Of a stretch of 64,000 nt of DNA, positions 1 to 7,651 are shown piece by piece (the stretch's first letter is position 1; the number at the start of each line of letters is the position of its first letter). This stretch comes from JAWKUK01 sp041398605 (GTDB lineage: Bacteria > Planctomycetota > UBA1135 > GCA-002686595): contig JAWKUK010000021.1 of assembly GCA_041398605.1 (NCBI GenBank), positions 1-64,000 on the forward strand. Reading direction: 5' to 3'. Position numbers and translations under genes: made by a program. The notes beneath the pieces are model-generated. The model worked only from the letters and a program-made list of their open reading frames with translations. It had not been told where the DNA came from and did not search any database.

Positions 1-245
1 ACGTGCGCGGCCTCGGCGTCGCCCGCGGGGTCGTAGCGCTGCCCAACGCCTCGCGCCGCCTCAACCTCGGCGATGACGCGCGCGTCGGCGCGTTCGCCGC
101 GCGGTTCGCGGGGACGCCGTGCCTGGTGCTCGATCCAGGCGCGCGCCTCATCGGGGACCGGTCGGTCCCCGTCGGAGAGTGGCGCAGCGCGAGCGGCGTG
201 ATCGAGCTGACCGAGCGCGGCGCACGGCCTTGGGAGGTCGCATGA
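1..245 (+). CDS. C-terminal end of a peptidase S51 / class I glutamine-amidotransferase-like protein (partial)
   Basis: Only the last ~80 residues lie in the window; the frame is open to the left edge, so the GTG at position 3 is probably internal. The visible part (GLG..RGVVALPNASRRL, then an Arg/Ala-rich helix, then CLVLDPGARL) resembles the C-terminal end of cyanophycinase-like type 1 glutamine amidotransferases, where a buried strand ends the fold. The catalytic residues are outside the window, so the assignment rests on tail resemblance and context only. Its TGA overlaps the next gene's ATG (ATGA at 242-245), so it is translationally coupled to an esterase and an ATP-grasp gene. Confidence 0.45.
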   Translation, partial: VRGLGVARGVVALPNASRRLNLGDDARVGAFAARFAGTPCLVLDPGARLIGDRSVPVGEWRSASGVIELTERGARPWEVA

Positions 246-1402
246 ACCCCGCCCAGAGCCAGTCGATCGCGGAGGTCCGCGAGGGCCTCGTCGCCGCAGC
301 GAAGAAGGGCCCGCGCGAGCTCGACCGGGTCCTCGCCGAGCGCCCTTGGCCGTTCGCGATCGCCGGCCGCGCGCTGTTTGTGTATCGCGGCCCGGCGGAC
401 GAAGTGTTCCTGCAGCACTGGATCTACGCGCTCTCCTCAGCGCAGCCGTTCGAGCGCGTCGAAGGCACGGACCTCTGGCTGCTCGATACGCTGCTGCAGC
501 GGCGGGCGCGCGTCGAATACAAGCTGGAGGTCGTGCACCACGGGCGCCAACAGCTCCTGTCGGACCCGCTGAACCCGAACGCAGCGCGCGACCCATTCGG
601 CTCGAACTCGGTGGCCGTCGGGCCGGAGTACGAGCAGCCCGAGTGGGCGCAGCCGCACGACGGCGTGCGCAGCGGGCAGGTCATCGAGCGGCAGCTCAAG
701 AGCGACATCTTCGGGGACGTGCGCCCGATCGGGATCTACCTGCCGCCGCGCTACCGCGAGACGCGCCGGTACCCGCTCGTGATCGCGCACGATGGCTTCG
801 ACTATCTGCGCTTCTCCGCGCTCAAGACGGTCCTCGACAACCTCATCGAGCGCTTGGAGCTGCCGCAGATCATCGTCGCGCTGACCCAGTCGCCGAACCG
901 CCTCGAGGAGTACGCGGCGAGCGATCGGCACGCGCGCTTCGTCGTCGACGAGCTCCTGCCGCTGCTCGAGGGCGAGTTCCCCCTGCTGGAGGGGGCGGAG
1001 AACCGCGGCCTCCTGGGCGCGAGCTTCGGGGCGGTGGCCTCCCTCCACGCGGCCTGGTCGCGGCCCGGGACGTTCGGGCGCCTGTTCCTGCAGTCCGGCT
1101 CGTTCGCCTTCGCCGACATCGGCGACCACGGCCGCGGCCCCGTCTTCGACCCGGTCGTGCGCTGGGTCCAGCAGTTCCGCGAGGACCCGCGCCATCCGGC
1201 TGAGCGGATCCAGATGTCCTGCGGCGTCTACGAGTCGCTGATCGCCTACAACCGGGCGATGCTGCCCGTGCTGCAAGGCACCGGCGCCGACGTCCGCTTG
1301 TCGGAGGACCAGGACGGCCACAACTGGGAGAACTGGCGCGACCGCCTGCGCGAGGGCCTGTCCTGGCTGTTCCCAGGCCCCTTCTGGATGGTGTACGAGT
1401 AG
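242..1402 (+). CDS. Fes/esterase-D-type alpha/beta hydrolase with N-terminal E-set-like domain
   Basis: Predicted 386-residue soluble serine esterase of the PF00756 (enterochelin esterase / esterase D) family. Residues ~25-150 form a beta-rich N-terminal part (FAIAGRALFVYRGP..., WLLDTLLQRRARVEYKLEV) like the CBM48/E-set domain in front of Fes-type esterases; ~150-386 is the hydrolase. The nucleophile elbow is G-A-S-F-G with Ser261, and the C-terminal DGHNW supplies the catalytic His. No signal peptide is visible. I chose the ATG at 242 because it forms a 4-base ATGA overlap with the preceding stop and falls at the start of family similarity. With the ATP-grasp gene and the second esterase it suggests making or hydrolysing a peptide- or ester-linked metabolite; the substrate is unknown. 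Confidence 0.8.
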   Translation: MNPAQSQSIAEVREGLVAAAKKGPRELDRVLAERPWPFAIAGRALFVYRGPADEVFLQHWIYALSSAQPFERVEGTDLWLLDTLLQRRARVEYKLEVVHHGRQQLLSDPLNPNAARDPFGSNSVAVGPEYEQPEWAQPHDGVRSGQVIERQLKSDIFGDVRPIGIYLPPRYRETRRYPLVIAHDGFDYLRFSALKTVLDNLIERLELPQIIVALTQSPNRLEEYAASDRHARFVVDELLPLLEGEFPLLEGAENRGLLGASFGAVASLHAAWSRPGTFGRLFLQSGSFAFADIGDHGRGPVFDPVVRWVQQFREDPRHPAERIQMSCGVYESLIAYNRAMLPVLQGTGADVRLSEDQDGHNWENWRDRLREGLSWLFPGPFWMVYE

Positions 1403-1437
1403 CATCAGGGGCTCCCCCAAAACGCCGAAGCTCACCC

Positions 1438-2685
1438 ATGACCAACGTTCGACGTATCGGCCTGTCCCTCGGCGCCGACATCTGCTGGCCGCGCTGCTAC
1501 GAGGGCATCTTGCGCCGCTGGAACCCGACCGTGAAGGTGGGCGGCGAGTCCGTCCGCTTCGAGGTCGAGCGCGTCACGATCGAGCCCTTCGATCTGCGCC
1601 AGCCCGTGCGGTACGACCTCGTGATCGACCGCTTGACCCACTGGTACGCGAGCACCCGCGAGTGGATCAAGAAGGCCGTCGTCATGGACGACCTGTACGT
1701 CTTCAATAACCCATGGTCCGTACAGTCCATGGAGAAGCAGACGACCTACTGCGCGATGATGCGGCTCGGGATGCCGATCCCCGATACGTGGCTCGTGCCG
1801 CCGAAGGAGTACGAGCCGAAGCCCGACCTGCAGCGCACGCTGACCAACTACGCGAAGCTGTTCGACCTCGAGCAGATCGGCAACGTCGTGGGCTTCCCGC
1901 TCTTCATGAAGCCCTACGACGGGGGCGGCTGGGTCGGCGTCTCCGGCGTGAAGGACGCCGAGGAGCTGCGCAAGGCGTACGAAACGAGCGGCAAGTTTGT
2001 CATGCACTTGCAACACGCCGTCGAGGGCTGGTCGCACTTCGTGCGCGGCATCGGCGTCGGCCCCCAAGTGCGCGTGATCCAGTACGACCCGGACCAGCCG
2101 CTGCACTCGCGCTATACGCCGCACGCGAATCACCTGCCGCAGCGCGACCTCGACATCATGCGCCGGATGGTCTTGACCATCAACGCGTTCTTCGGCTGGG
2201 ACTTCAACTCGTGCGAGGCGCTCGGCGCGCCCGGCGGCACCTGGAGCCCGATCGACTTCGCGAACCCGTGCCCGGATTCGCAGGTCACGTCGTTGCACCG
2301 CCACTTCCCGTGGCTCGTCCTCGCGAAGCTGAAGTGGTCGCTCTTCTGCGCGGCCACGAAGCGCAAGTTCCGGCGCACGCTCGACTGGGAGCCCTTCTTC
2401 GCGATCGCGGCGACGGACGCGCCCTTCGAGACGAAGCTGGAGCAATACGAGGCGCTCGCCAACGAGCGCTTCGCGACGCGCGAGTTCGAGGAGTTCTGCG
2501 CGACAGAGCTGGCGGGCCTCGACGAGGTCGCGCACGAGTTCTTCGGGACCGCAGAGGCGCGCGAGGCCGTCCGCGACAAGGTGGCGGCGCTCTACCCCGA
2601 GCACGAGGTCGACGAGTTCACCGACCGCTTCTGGATGGCCATTCAGACCTGGCGGAACGAAGAGTCCGCCGTCGCCAAAGCTTGA
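1438..2685 (+). CDS. ATP-grasp family ligase, substrate unknown
   Basis: Predicted 415-residue ATP-grasp enzyme (carboxylate-amine or carboxylate-thiol ligase class). The N-terminal ~100 residues are a Rossmann-like preATP-grasp domain (IGLSLGADICWPRCYEGI). The region around VVGFPLFMKPYDGGGWVGVSGV is the ATP-grasp B subdomain with the adenine/phosphate-binding Lys and Gly-rich loop. The Mg-binding end of the fold is probably at GWDFNSCEALG...WSPIDFANPCPD, although the usual N-x-N pattern is not exact. The C-terminal ~130 residues are helical and charged. It sits between two esterases with 35- and 11-base gaps, so the four genes look like one unit. I see no carrier protein or transporter here that would identify the product. 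Confidence 0.75.
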   Translation: MTNVRRIGLSLGADICWPRCYEGILRRWNPTVKVGGESVRFEVERVTIEPFDLRQPVRYDLVIDRLTHWYASTREWIKKAVVMDDLYVFNNPWSVQSMEKQTTYCAMMRLGMPIPDTWLVPPKEYEPKPDLQRTLTNYAKLFDLEQIGNVVGFPLFMKPYDGGGWVGVSGVKDAEELRKAYETSGKFVMHLQHAVEGWSHFVRGIGVGPQVRVIQYDPDQPLHSRYTPHANHLPQRDLDIMRRMVLTINAFFGWDFNSCEALGAPGGTWSPIDFANPCPDSQVTSLHRHFPWLVLAKLKWSLFCAATKRKFRRTLDWEPFFAIAATDAPFETKLEQYEALANERFATREFEEFCATELAGLDEVAHEFFGTAEAREAVRDKVAALYPEHEVDEFTDRFWMAIQTWRNEESAVAKA

Positions 2686-2696
2686 TACGAACGCAC

Positions 2697-3455
2697 ATGG
2701 GACGCATCTCCGAGAAGTGGTTCTCTCACCGGGTCGGCCGCGAAGTCCAAGTCACGCGCTGGGGCGAGGTCGGCCAGCCAGTGGTCTTCTTCCCGACCGC
2801 GGCCGGCGACGCCGAGGAGTGCGAGCGCTTCTTGCTCGTGCGCGCCCTCGAGCCGCTGTTGACCGCGGGCCGGATCAAGCTCTACTCCGTCGACTCCGTG
2901 CCCGGGATGGTGTGGCTGAAGGAGGACAACACGGTGCCGAAGGCGACGCGCGCCATGGCCGCGTACGACCAATTCATCGTGCACGAGCTCATGCCCGCGA
3001 TCCGCCGAGACTGCAACGACCCGCAGGTGGAGATCATCGCGACAGGCTCGTCGATCGGCGCGTTCAACGCGCTCGCGGTCGCGTGCCGGCACCCCGACTT
3101 CGTGAAACAGGCGATCTGCATGTCGGGCACGTACGACATGAAGAAGTTCATCAAGGGCGACATGGACGAGGCCTGGTACATGGCCTCGCCGCTGCACTTT
3201 GTCCCGAACCTGCCCGAGGACCACCCGCAGCTCCAGAGGCTGCGCCAGCGCCACATCCTGATCACCCACGGCAAGGGCAAGTGGGAGGACCCGCAGGAGT
3301 CCTGGGCGGTCGCCAACATGCTCGGCGCGCGTGGCATCCCGAACCGCGTCGACGAGTGGGGCGAGGAGTGGAACCACGACTGGCCGACGTGGCGGAATAT
3401 GCTGCCGAAGTACCTCGAGGACCTCGTCCCGGCGACCGCCGAGGCGAAGCCCTGA
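2697..3455 (+). CDS. Second esterase of the cluster (PF00756-like alpha/beta hydrolase)
   Basis: Predicted 252-residue single-domain serine hydrolase without the N-terminal domain of the first esterase. The nucleophile motif is G-S-S-I-G (second Ser, residue ~119), followed by a helix (FNALAVACRHPDF). The likely catalytic His is in WNHDW near the C-terminus. The N-terminal strands (SHRVGREVQVTRWGEVGQPVVFFPT) match the esterase-family beta start. No signal peptide, so cytoplasmic. The ATG at 2697 begins 11 bases after the ATP-grasp stop; reading frame upstream of it is out-of-frame overlap with that gene. Two esterases flanking a ligase may act on the same product, for example release and salvage, but this is inference. 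Confidence 0.75.
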   Translation: MGRISEKWFSHRVGREVQVTRWGEVGQPVVFFPTAAGDAEECERFLLVRALEPLLTAGRIKLYSVDSVPGMVWLKEDNTVPKATRAMAAYDQFIVHELMPAIRRDCNDPQVEIIATGSSIGAFNALAVACRHPDFVKQAICMSGTYDMKKFIKGDMDEAWYMASPLHFVPNLPEDHPQLQRLRQRHILITHGKGKWEDPQESWAVANMLGARGIPNRVDEWGEEWNHDWPTWRNMLPKYLEDLVPATAEAKP

Positions 3456-3478
3456 GCGTCGCCCCCGGGCGCGCCGGT

Positions 3479-3500
3479 CGCTGACCGCGAAGGGTCAGCG
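3479..3500. terminator. Hairpin between convergent esterase and glgC ends
   Basis: An 8-bp perfect stem (CGCTGACC with GGTCAGCG) encloses a 6-base loop. It lies between two convergent genes and overlaps the last codon and stop of glgC. There is no T-run on either side, so it would be a weak or bidirectional terminator. Confidence 0.45.
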
Positions 3501-4739
3501 GAAGACGTGCCCGAGCCCGACGACCGTGATCCCGCTCGGGGTCACGGTGAAGCGCTTCTGGTCGGCCTCGCGGTCAAAGCCGATGCGCTCGCCAGCGGGA
3601 ATCTCGATCCACTTGTCGACGATGACCTTGCGCAGCATGGCGCCGTCGCCGACCTTGACGCCGTTCATGAGGATGCACTCCTGCACATCGGCGTCCTGAC
3701 CGGTGTAGACGCCGTTCGACAAGATCGAGCGTCGGACCTTCGAGCCAGACACGATCGAGCCGTTGCACAAGAGCGAGTCCACGACCTCGGCGCGCCGCCC
3801 GTCGTGCTCGTTGAAGACCGTCTTGGCCGGCGGATCGTTGTGCCAGAGGGTGTAGATCGGCCAGGACTGGTCGTACAGGTTGAAGGCAGGGACGACGTTG
3901 CAGAGGTCCAAGTTCGAGTCGAAGTAGGAATCGATCGTGCCGACATCGCGCCAGTACGGCTCCTCCGAGTTCGGCTCGTTGACGCCGGTGAAGGCGTGGG
4001 CGTAGACCGGCGCGCCGTCTTCGACCATGCGAGGCAGCACATCCTTGCCGAAGTCGTGGGACGACTCGGGGCCCATCGCGGCGTCCGCTTCGAGGCGGTG
4101 CGCGAGCTCCTTCATGTCAAAGATGTAGATGCCCATCGAGCCCAAGCACCAGCCTGGACGCCCCGGCATCTCGGTGCCGACCTTGGGCTTCTCCTGAAAG
4201 CCCGTGACGGCGCCATCCACGTTGGTCTCGAGGATCCCGAAGCGCGGGGACTCCGACGCCGGGATCGGCACGGCGCCGATCGTGCACAGGGCGCCCGTGG
4301 CAAGGTGCTGCTCGAGCATCCGACCGTAGTCCATCTTGTAGATGTGATCGCCGGACAGGATCAAGACATGGCGCGGTCGCTCGTCCCTCAGGAGGCGCAG
4401 GTTGTGCGTGATCGCGTCCGCCGTCCCGCGGTACCAAGCCGTCTCGCCGCCGTGCTGGGGGGGGCGGGCGAGGATGAACTGGGCCAGGCGGCGCGGCAGG
4501 AAGTTCCATGCGTAGCGCAGGTGCTCCTCGAGCGAGTAGGCCTGGTACTGCGTCAGGACGAAGATCCGCCGCAGCCCCGAGTGGATGCAGTTCGACAGCG
4601 TGAAATCGAGGATTCGATAGGCCCCCCCGAAGGGCACCGCGGGCTTGGCGCGGTGCAAGGTCAACGGCTTGAGGCGTTCGCCTTGGCCACCGGCCAGCAC
4701 GAACGTCACGGTGTCCTTGAGCTCCTGGGTCAGGTTCAT
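3495..4739 (-). CDS. glgC: Glucose-1-phosphate adenylyltransferase (ADP-glucose pyrophosphorylase)
   Basis: Makes ADP-glucose from ATP and glucose 1-phosphate, the committed step of bacterial glycogen synthesis. The 414-residue length is normal for GlgC. The N-terminal nucleotidyltransferase motif is clear (VLAGGQGERLKPLT, then RAKPAVPFGG), followed by GTADAITHNL and SGDHIYKMDY of the sugar-nucleotide site. The C-terminal ~130 residues are a left-handed beta-helix (repeats around NGSIVSGSKVRRSILSNGVY). I chose the ATG at 4739, preceded by a GAGAGAG ribosome-binding site ~9 bases upstream; the frame is open much further upstream but that part has no GlgC similarity. It is divergent from the other glycogen genes across a ~170-base gap that must hold both promoters. 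Confidence 0.95.
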   Translation of the reverse strand: MNLTQELKDTVTFVLAGGQGERLKPLTLHRAKPAVPFGGAYRILDFTLSNCIHSGLRRIFVLTQYQAYSLEEHLRYAWNFLPRRLAQFILARPPQHGGETAWYRGTADAITHNLRLLRDERPRHVLILSGDHIYKMDYGRMLEQHLATGALCTIGAVPIPASESPRFGILETNVDGAVTGFQEKPKVGTEMPGRPGWCLGSMGIYIFDMKELAHRLEADAAMGPESSHDFGKDVLPRMVEDGAPVYAHAFTGVNEPNSEEPYWRDVGTIDSYFDSNLDLCNVVPAFNLYDQSWPIYTLWHNDPPAKTVFNEHDGRRAEVVDSLLCNGSIVSGSKVRRSILSNGVYTGQDADVQECILMNGVKVGDGAMLRKVIVDKWIEIPAGERIGFDREADQKRFTVTPSGITVVGLGHVFR

Positions 4740-4910
4740 GGGCGGGTATCTCTCTCGATCGCAGGGGTCGCTTGAGGGTAACGGCGGCCGCGCTGGAGCG
4801 AACCGGGGATCCTGGGCAAAGACCCGGAAGTCACCTGATGTGCGATTCACGTTCGGCGCTTCTCTCGTGCCCTCCGCGTCGATAGGCTCCCCGCGGGCGA
4901 AGCCACTCCC

Positions 4911-6236
4911 ATGCGCACCGCGACCGAAGCCTTCCCAACGCAGCTCCAACCCTCGACCCAGCTGCCGCTCCAGCGGGGCGGGGGCGTCGGCCGGGGCGCG
5001 GCGCCAGGCATGAGCTCCGGTCCCGCCGCCGGGTCGCGTGTCGCGCCGCAAGCGGGCCCCGGCCCCCTCGCGCCGCTCTTCCTCGGTGTACAGGAGCGAG
5101 CAGAGGGCGGATCGGACCTCTGCGCGGTCCGCCTCGCAAGCGCTGCATCGCCCACCTGGGAGCTGGCAGCCCTGGACCCCCAAGGAGGCGGCGCGCGGCG
5201 CGCGCTGGCCGTGCGCCGCGAGCTCATCACACCGTGGCGGCGGCGCGCGGCCCTGCTGCGGTGGACGCTGACAGATGGCCCGGCGCTGACGCTCCTGATC
5301 CGAGTGCGGCTGCCCGTGGACGGCGCTGGGGCGGCAGAGCTTCCGGAGGCCCTGGCGGGGACGGGACGACGCGCGCAGCGCTGCGGCCTCGTGCAGCACG
5401 GTGGAGGAGTCACGCTGCGGCTCGCGCCGAGCCTGCCGCCCCTGCGCATCGTGGGGGACGCCGCGCTCGAGTTCCGACCCGAGTTGCGCTGGGAAGGGCC
5501 GGATGAGGTCTCATTGGGTGAGGTCGTCGCGCGCCTCGAGCCCGGCGCGCCCTTCACGCTCGAGCTCGCGCACGCCGCCGACGCCGAGCGCGCGCCGTCG
5601 CGCGCCTTCGAGCGCGAGGTCCTGCGACGCGCCGATCTGTCATTGACCCGCGCCCTCGACCCGACCGACCGTGCCCGGCGCTGGTTCGCACAGGTCGCTG
5701 CAGGCGAGCGTGGCGCGAGCGCAGCGGACGTCGCGCGCAGCGCGCCGGGTCGCGACGAGATCTACAGCCACGCTGCACGCTTCGTCGCACGCTTGGCCGG
5801 AGCCGAGGCGCACGCGCACCTGAGCGCGGTCGACGACCTGCCGCTGGAGCTGCTCGCGCTCGGGGCCGACGCATGCGGCGCCCTCGCGGCGCCGGAGGCG
5901 ACCCCCGACCCGCGCGACGCCTTCGCGTGGGCCCGCGCCCGCCGGGCGGCGCAGCGCGCCTTCTGCGCCCGCCTCGCAGGCGCGACGGCCGGTCCCGTCC
6001 GCGCGCCGCGGCGCGCGCGCCTCCTCGCGGCGGCCCTCCCGCACTCGCCGCTGCCCGCCGGCGAGCGCCGCGCGGTCGTATCCGAGGTCGCGTCCGCGCT
6101 CGAGCGCGGCGAGGTCTTCGCGCCGGAGGAGGTCACGTGGTTCGCAGCCGCGGCGCTGCGGGTCGCCCCGGCGACACGGGCGCGCCTGCGCTCGCTCGCG
6201 GGCTGGCTCCAACCAGCGGAAGAGGCGCTCCGATGA
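4911..6236 (+). CDS. Shrunken amylo-alpha-1,6-glucosidase (GH133 debranching enzyme)-like protein
   Basis: A 441-residue protein at the position often held by the glycogen debranching enzyme in GT4/GH57/GT3 gene clusters. The N-terminal ~230 residues are beta-rich and resemble the N-terminal domain of GH133 enzymes (LAVRRELITPWRRRAALLRW, then LEPGAPFTLELAH, then a helix leading into the catalytic domain). A late segment, LLAAALPHSPLPAGERRAVV, resembles the sequence near the end of the GH133 barrel. Between them only ~100 Ala/Arg-rich residues remain where the (alpha/alpha)6 catalytic core should be, so debranching activity is doubtful. Its stop overlaps the next start (ATGA at 6233-6236). It could be a regulatory or carbohydrate-binding remnant. 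Similarity is judged by eye. Confidence 0.5.
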   Translation: MRTATEAFPTQLQPSTQLPLQRGGGVGRGAAPGMSSGPAAGSRVAPQAGPGPLAPLFLGVQERAEGGSDLCAVRLASAASPTWELAALDPQGGGARRALAVRRELITPWRRRAALLRWTLTDGPALTLLIRVRLPVDGAGAAELPEALAGTGRRAQRCGLVQHGGGVTLRLAPSLPPLRIVGDAALEFRPELRWEGPDEVSLGEVVARLEPGAPFTLELAHAADAERAPSRAFEREVLRRADLSLTRALDPTDRARRWFAQVAAGERGASAADVARSAPGRDEIYSHAARFVARLAGAEAHAHLSAVDDLPLELLALGADACGALAAPEATPDPRDAFAWARARRAAQRAFCARLAGATAGPVRAPRRARLLAAALPHSPLPAGERRAVVSEVASALERGEVFAPEEVTWFAAAALRVAPATRARLRSLAGWLQPAEEALR

Positions 6237-7651
6237 GGGTCCTCGAGCTCGGCTGGGAGTTCCCGCCTCGGATCTCGGGCGGCCTCGGCACCGCGTGCGA
6301 GGGGATCGTGCGCGGCCTCATCGCCCAGGACGTCGAGGTGCTGCTCGTGCTGCCGCGCCTCGCGGGCGGTGAAGAGCGCTCGGGCGCGACCGTGCTCTCA
6401 GCGGCGGCGCTCGAAGCCGCGCGGACGGCTGCGACGCTGGCGAGAGAGGCGAGCGCGTATGGCGACGCGACTGAGGGCGGCCTCGAAGTCATCGGGCTCC
6501 CGTCAGCCCTGCGACCCTACCTCGACGCCGCGGCCTATGCGAGCGGGGTCGGCGACGCGGTCGCCCACGCCCCAATGACAGGCGGCTACGGCAAGAACCT
6601 GTTCGACGAGGTCGCGCGCTACGCGCGTGTTGTGTCGGAGCTCGCTGCGCGCGAGCAGTTCGACGTCATTCATGCCCACGACTGGATGACGTACTCCGCG
6701 GGCGTGGCGGCGCGCGCGGCCTCGGGTAAGCCGCTCGTCTGCCATGTCCACGCGTCCGAATGGGACCGCTGCGGCGAGGCCGGCGACCCGCGCGTGATCG
6801 CGCTCGAGCAGCACGGCTTCGATGTCGCTGACCGCGTCGTCTGCGTCAGCCATTTTACGCGGCGCGTCCTCGAGCGCCACTACGACATCGACCCAGCGAA
6901 GGTGCGGGTCGTCCACAACGCGGTCCGCCGAGACCCAACGCGGCACCACCCCGCTGAAGGAGCGCCGCCGCTCTTCCAGCGCGGTGCGAACCACCCGCCG
7001 ACGGTGCTCTTCCTCGGCCGGCTCACGCGCCAGAAAGGCCCAGCCTTCTTCCTCGAAGCCGCGTCGCTCATCCACGCAGCGCGCCCGGACGTGCGCTTCC
7101 TCGTCGCCGGCGACGGCGACCTGAAGGCGAGCCTCGTCGAGGCGAGCGCCGCCAGCGGCCTGGCGCGGCAAGTCTTCTTCACGGGCTTCCTGGAGCCCCA
7201 TGAGGTCGAGCGCGCCTACGCCGCGGCGGACCTCTACGTGATGCCCTCGGTCTCGGAGCCCTTCGGGATCGCGCCGCTCGAAGCGTTGAGCTTCGACGTA
7301 CCCGTCATCGTCTCGCGCCAGAGCGGCGTCGCCGAGACGCTGCCCAGCGCGCCGAAGGTGGACTACTGGGACGTGCCCGACCTGGCGCTCAAGGTGCTCT
7401 CGTTGCTGGAGCGCCCCGAGCTGCGGCGCGCGCTCGTCGAGTCCGGGCAGCGCGACATCGAAGCGCTGCGCTGGGAGACGAACGGCGAGCGCCTCTGCGC
7501 CGTCTTTCGTGAGCTGCTCCAAGGCCCAGCGCGAGGCGCCGCATCGCGCGGCGCCGAGCTCCGCGCCGCCGCGCAAGCGCGGAGCGCCCCACTCGTCCCC
7601 GACACCCGATTTCCAGTGGGGTCAAACCGCCCCGTAGAGGGCGCCCGATGA
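6233..7651 (+). CDS. GT4-type glycogen synthase-like glucosyltransferase
   Basis: Predicted 472-residue GT-B retaining glycosyltransferase. The N-terminal domain opens with MRVLELGWEFPPRISGGLG, where the Gly-rich loop binds the nucleotide sugar. It continues with FDVIHAHDWMTYSAGVAA and VCHVHASEWDR, as in archaeal and bacterial GT4/GT5 alpha-glucan synthases. The C-terminal domain has VLFLGRLTRQKGPAFFLEAA and the E-x7-E region MPSVSEPFGIAPLEAL. The last ~50 residues are low-complexity Ala/Arg. The ATG at 6233 overlaps the previous stop, and its own stop overlaps the GH57 start, so it is coupled both ways. It probably extends linear alpha-1,4-glucan from ADP- or UDP-glucose; the donor cannot be read from sequence. 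Confidence 0.8.
   Translation: MRVLELGWEFPPRISGGLGTACEGIVRGLIAQDVEVLLVLPRLAGGEERSGATVLSAAALEAARTAATLAREASAYGDATEGGLEVIGLPSALRPYLDAAAYASGVGDAVAHAPMTGGYGKNLFDEVARYARVVSELAAREQFDVIHAHDWMTYSAGVAARAASGKPLVCHVHASEWDRCGEAGDPRVIALEQHGFDVADRVVCVSHFTRRVLERHYDIDPAKVRVVHNAVRRDPTRHHPAEGAPPLFQRGANHPPTVLFLGRLTRQKGPAFFLEAASLIHAARPDVRFLVAGDGDLKASLVEASAASGLARQVFFTGFLEPHEVERAYAAADLYVMPSVSEPFGIAPLEALSFDVPVIVSRQSGVAETLPSAPKVDYWDVPDLALKVLSLLERPELRRALVESGQRDIEALRWETNGERLCAVFRELLQGPARGAASRGAELRAAAQARSAPLVPDTRFPVGSNRPVEGAR

Noticed and set aside
3495..5399. Long open frame extending glgC upstream to 5399
   Set aside because: GlgC similarity starts at 4739 next to a ribosome-binding site; the extension is antisense to the debranching-like gene and reads as low complexity.
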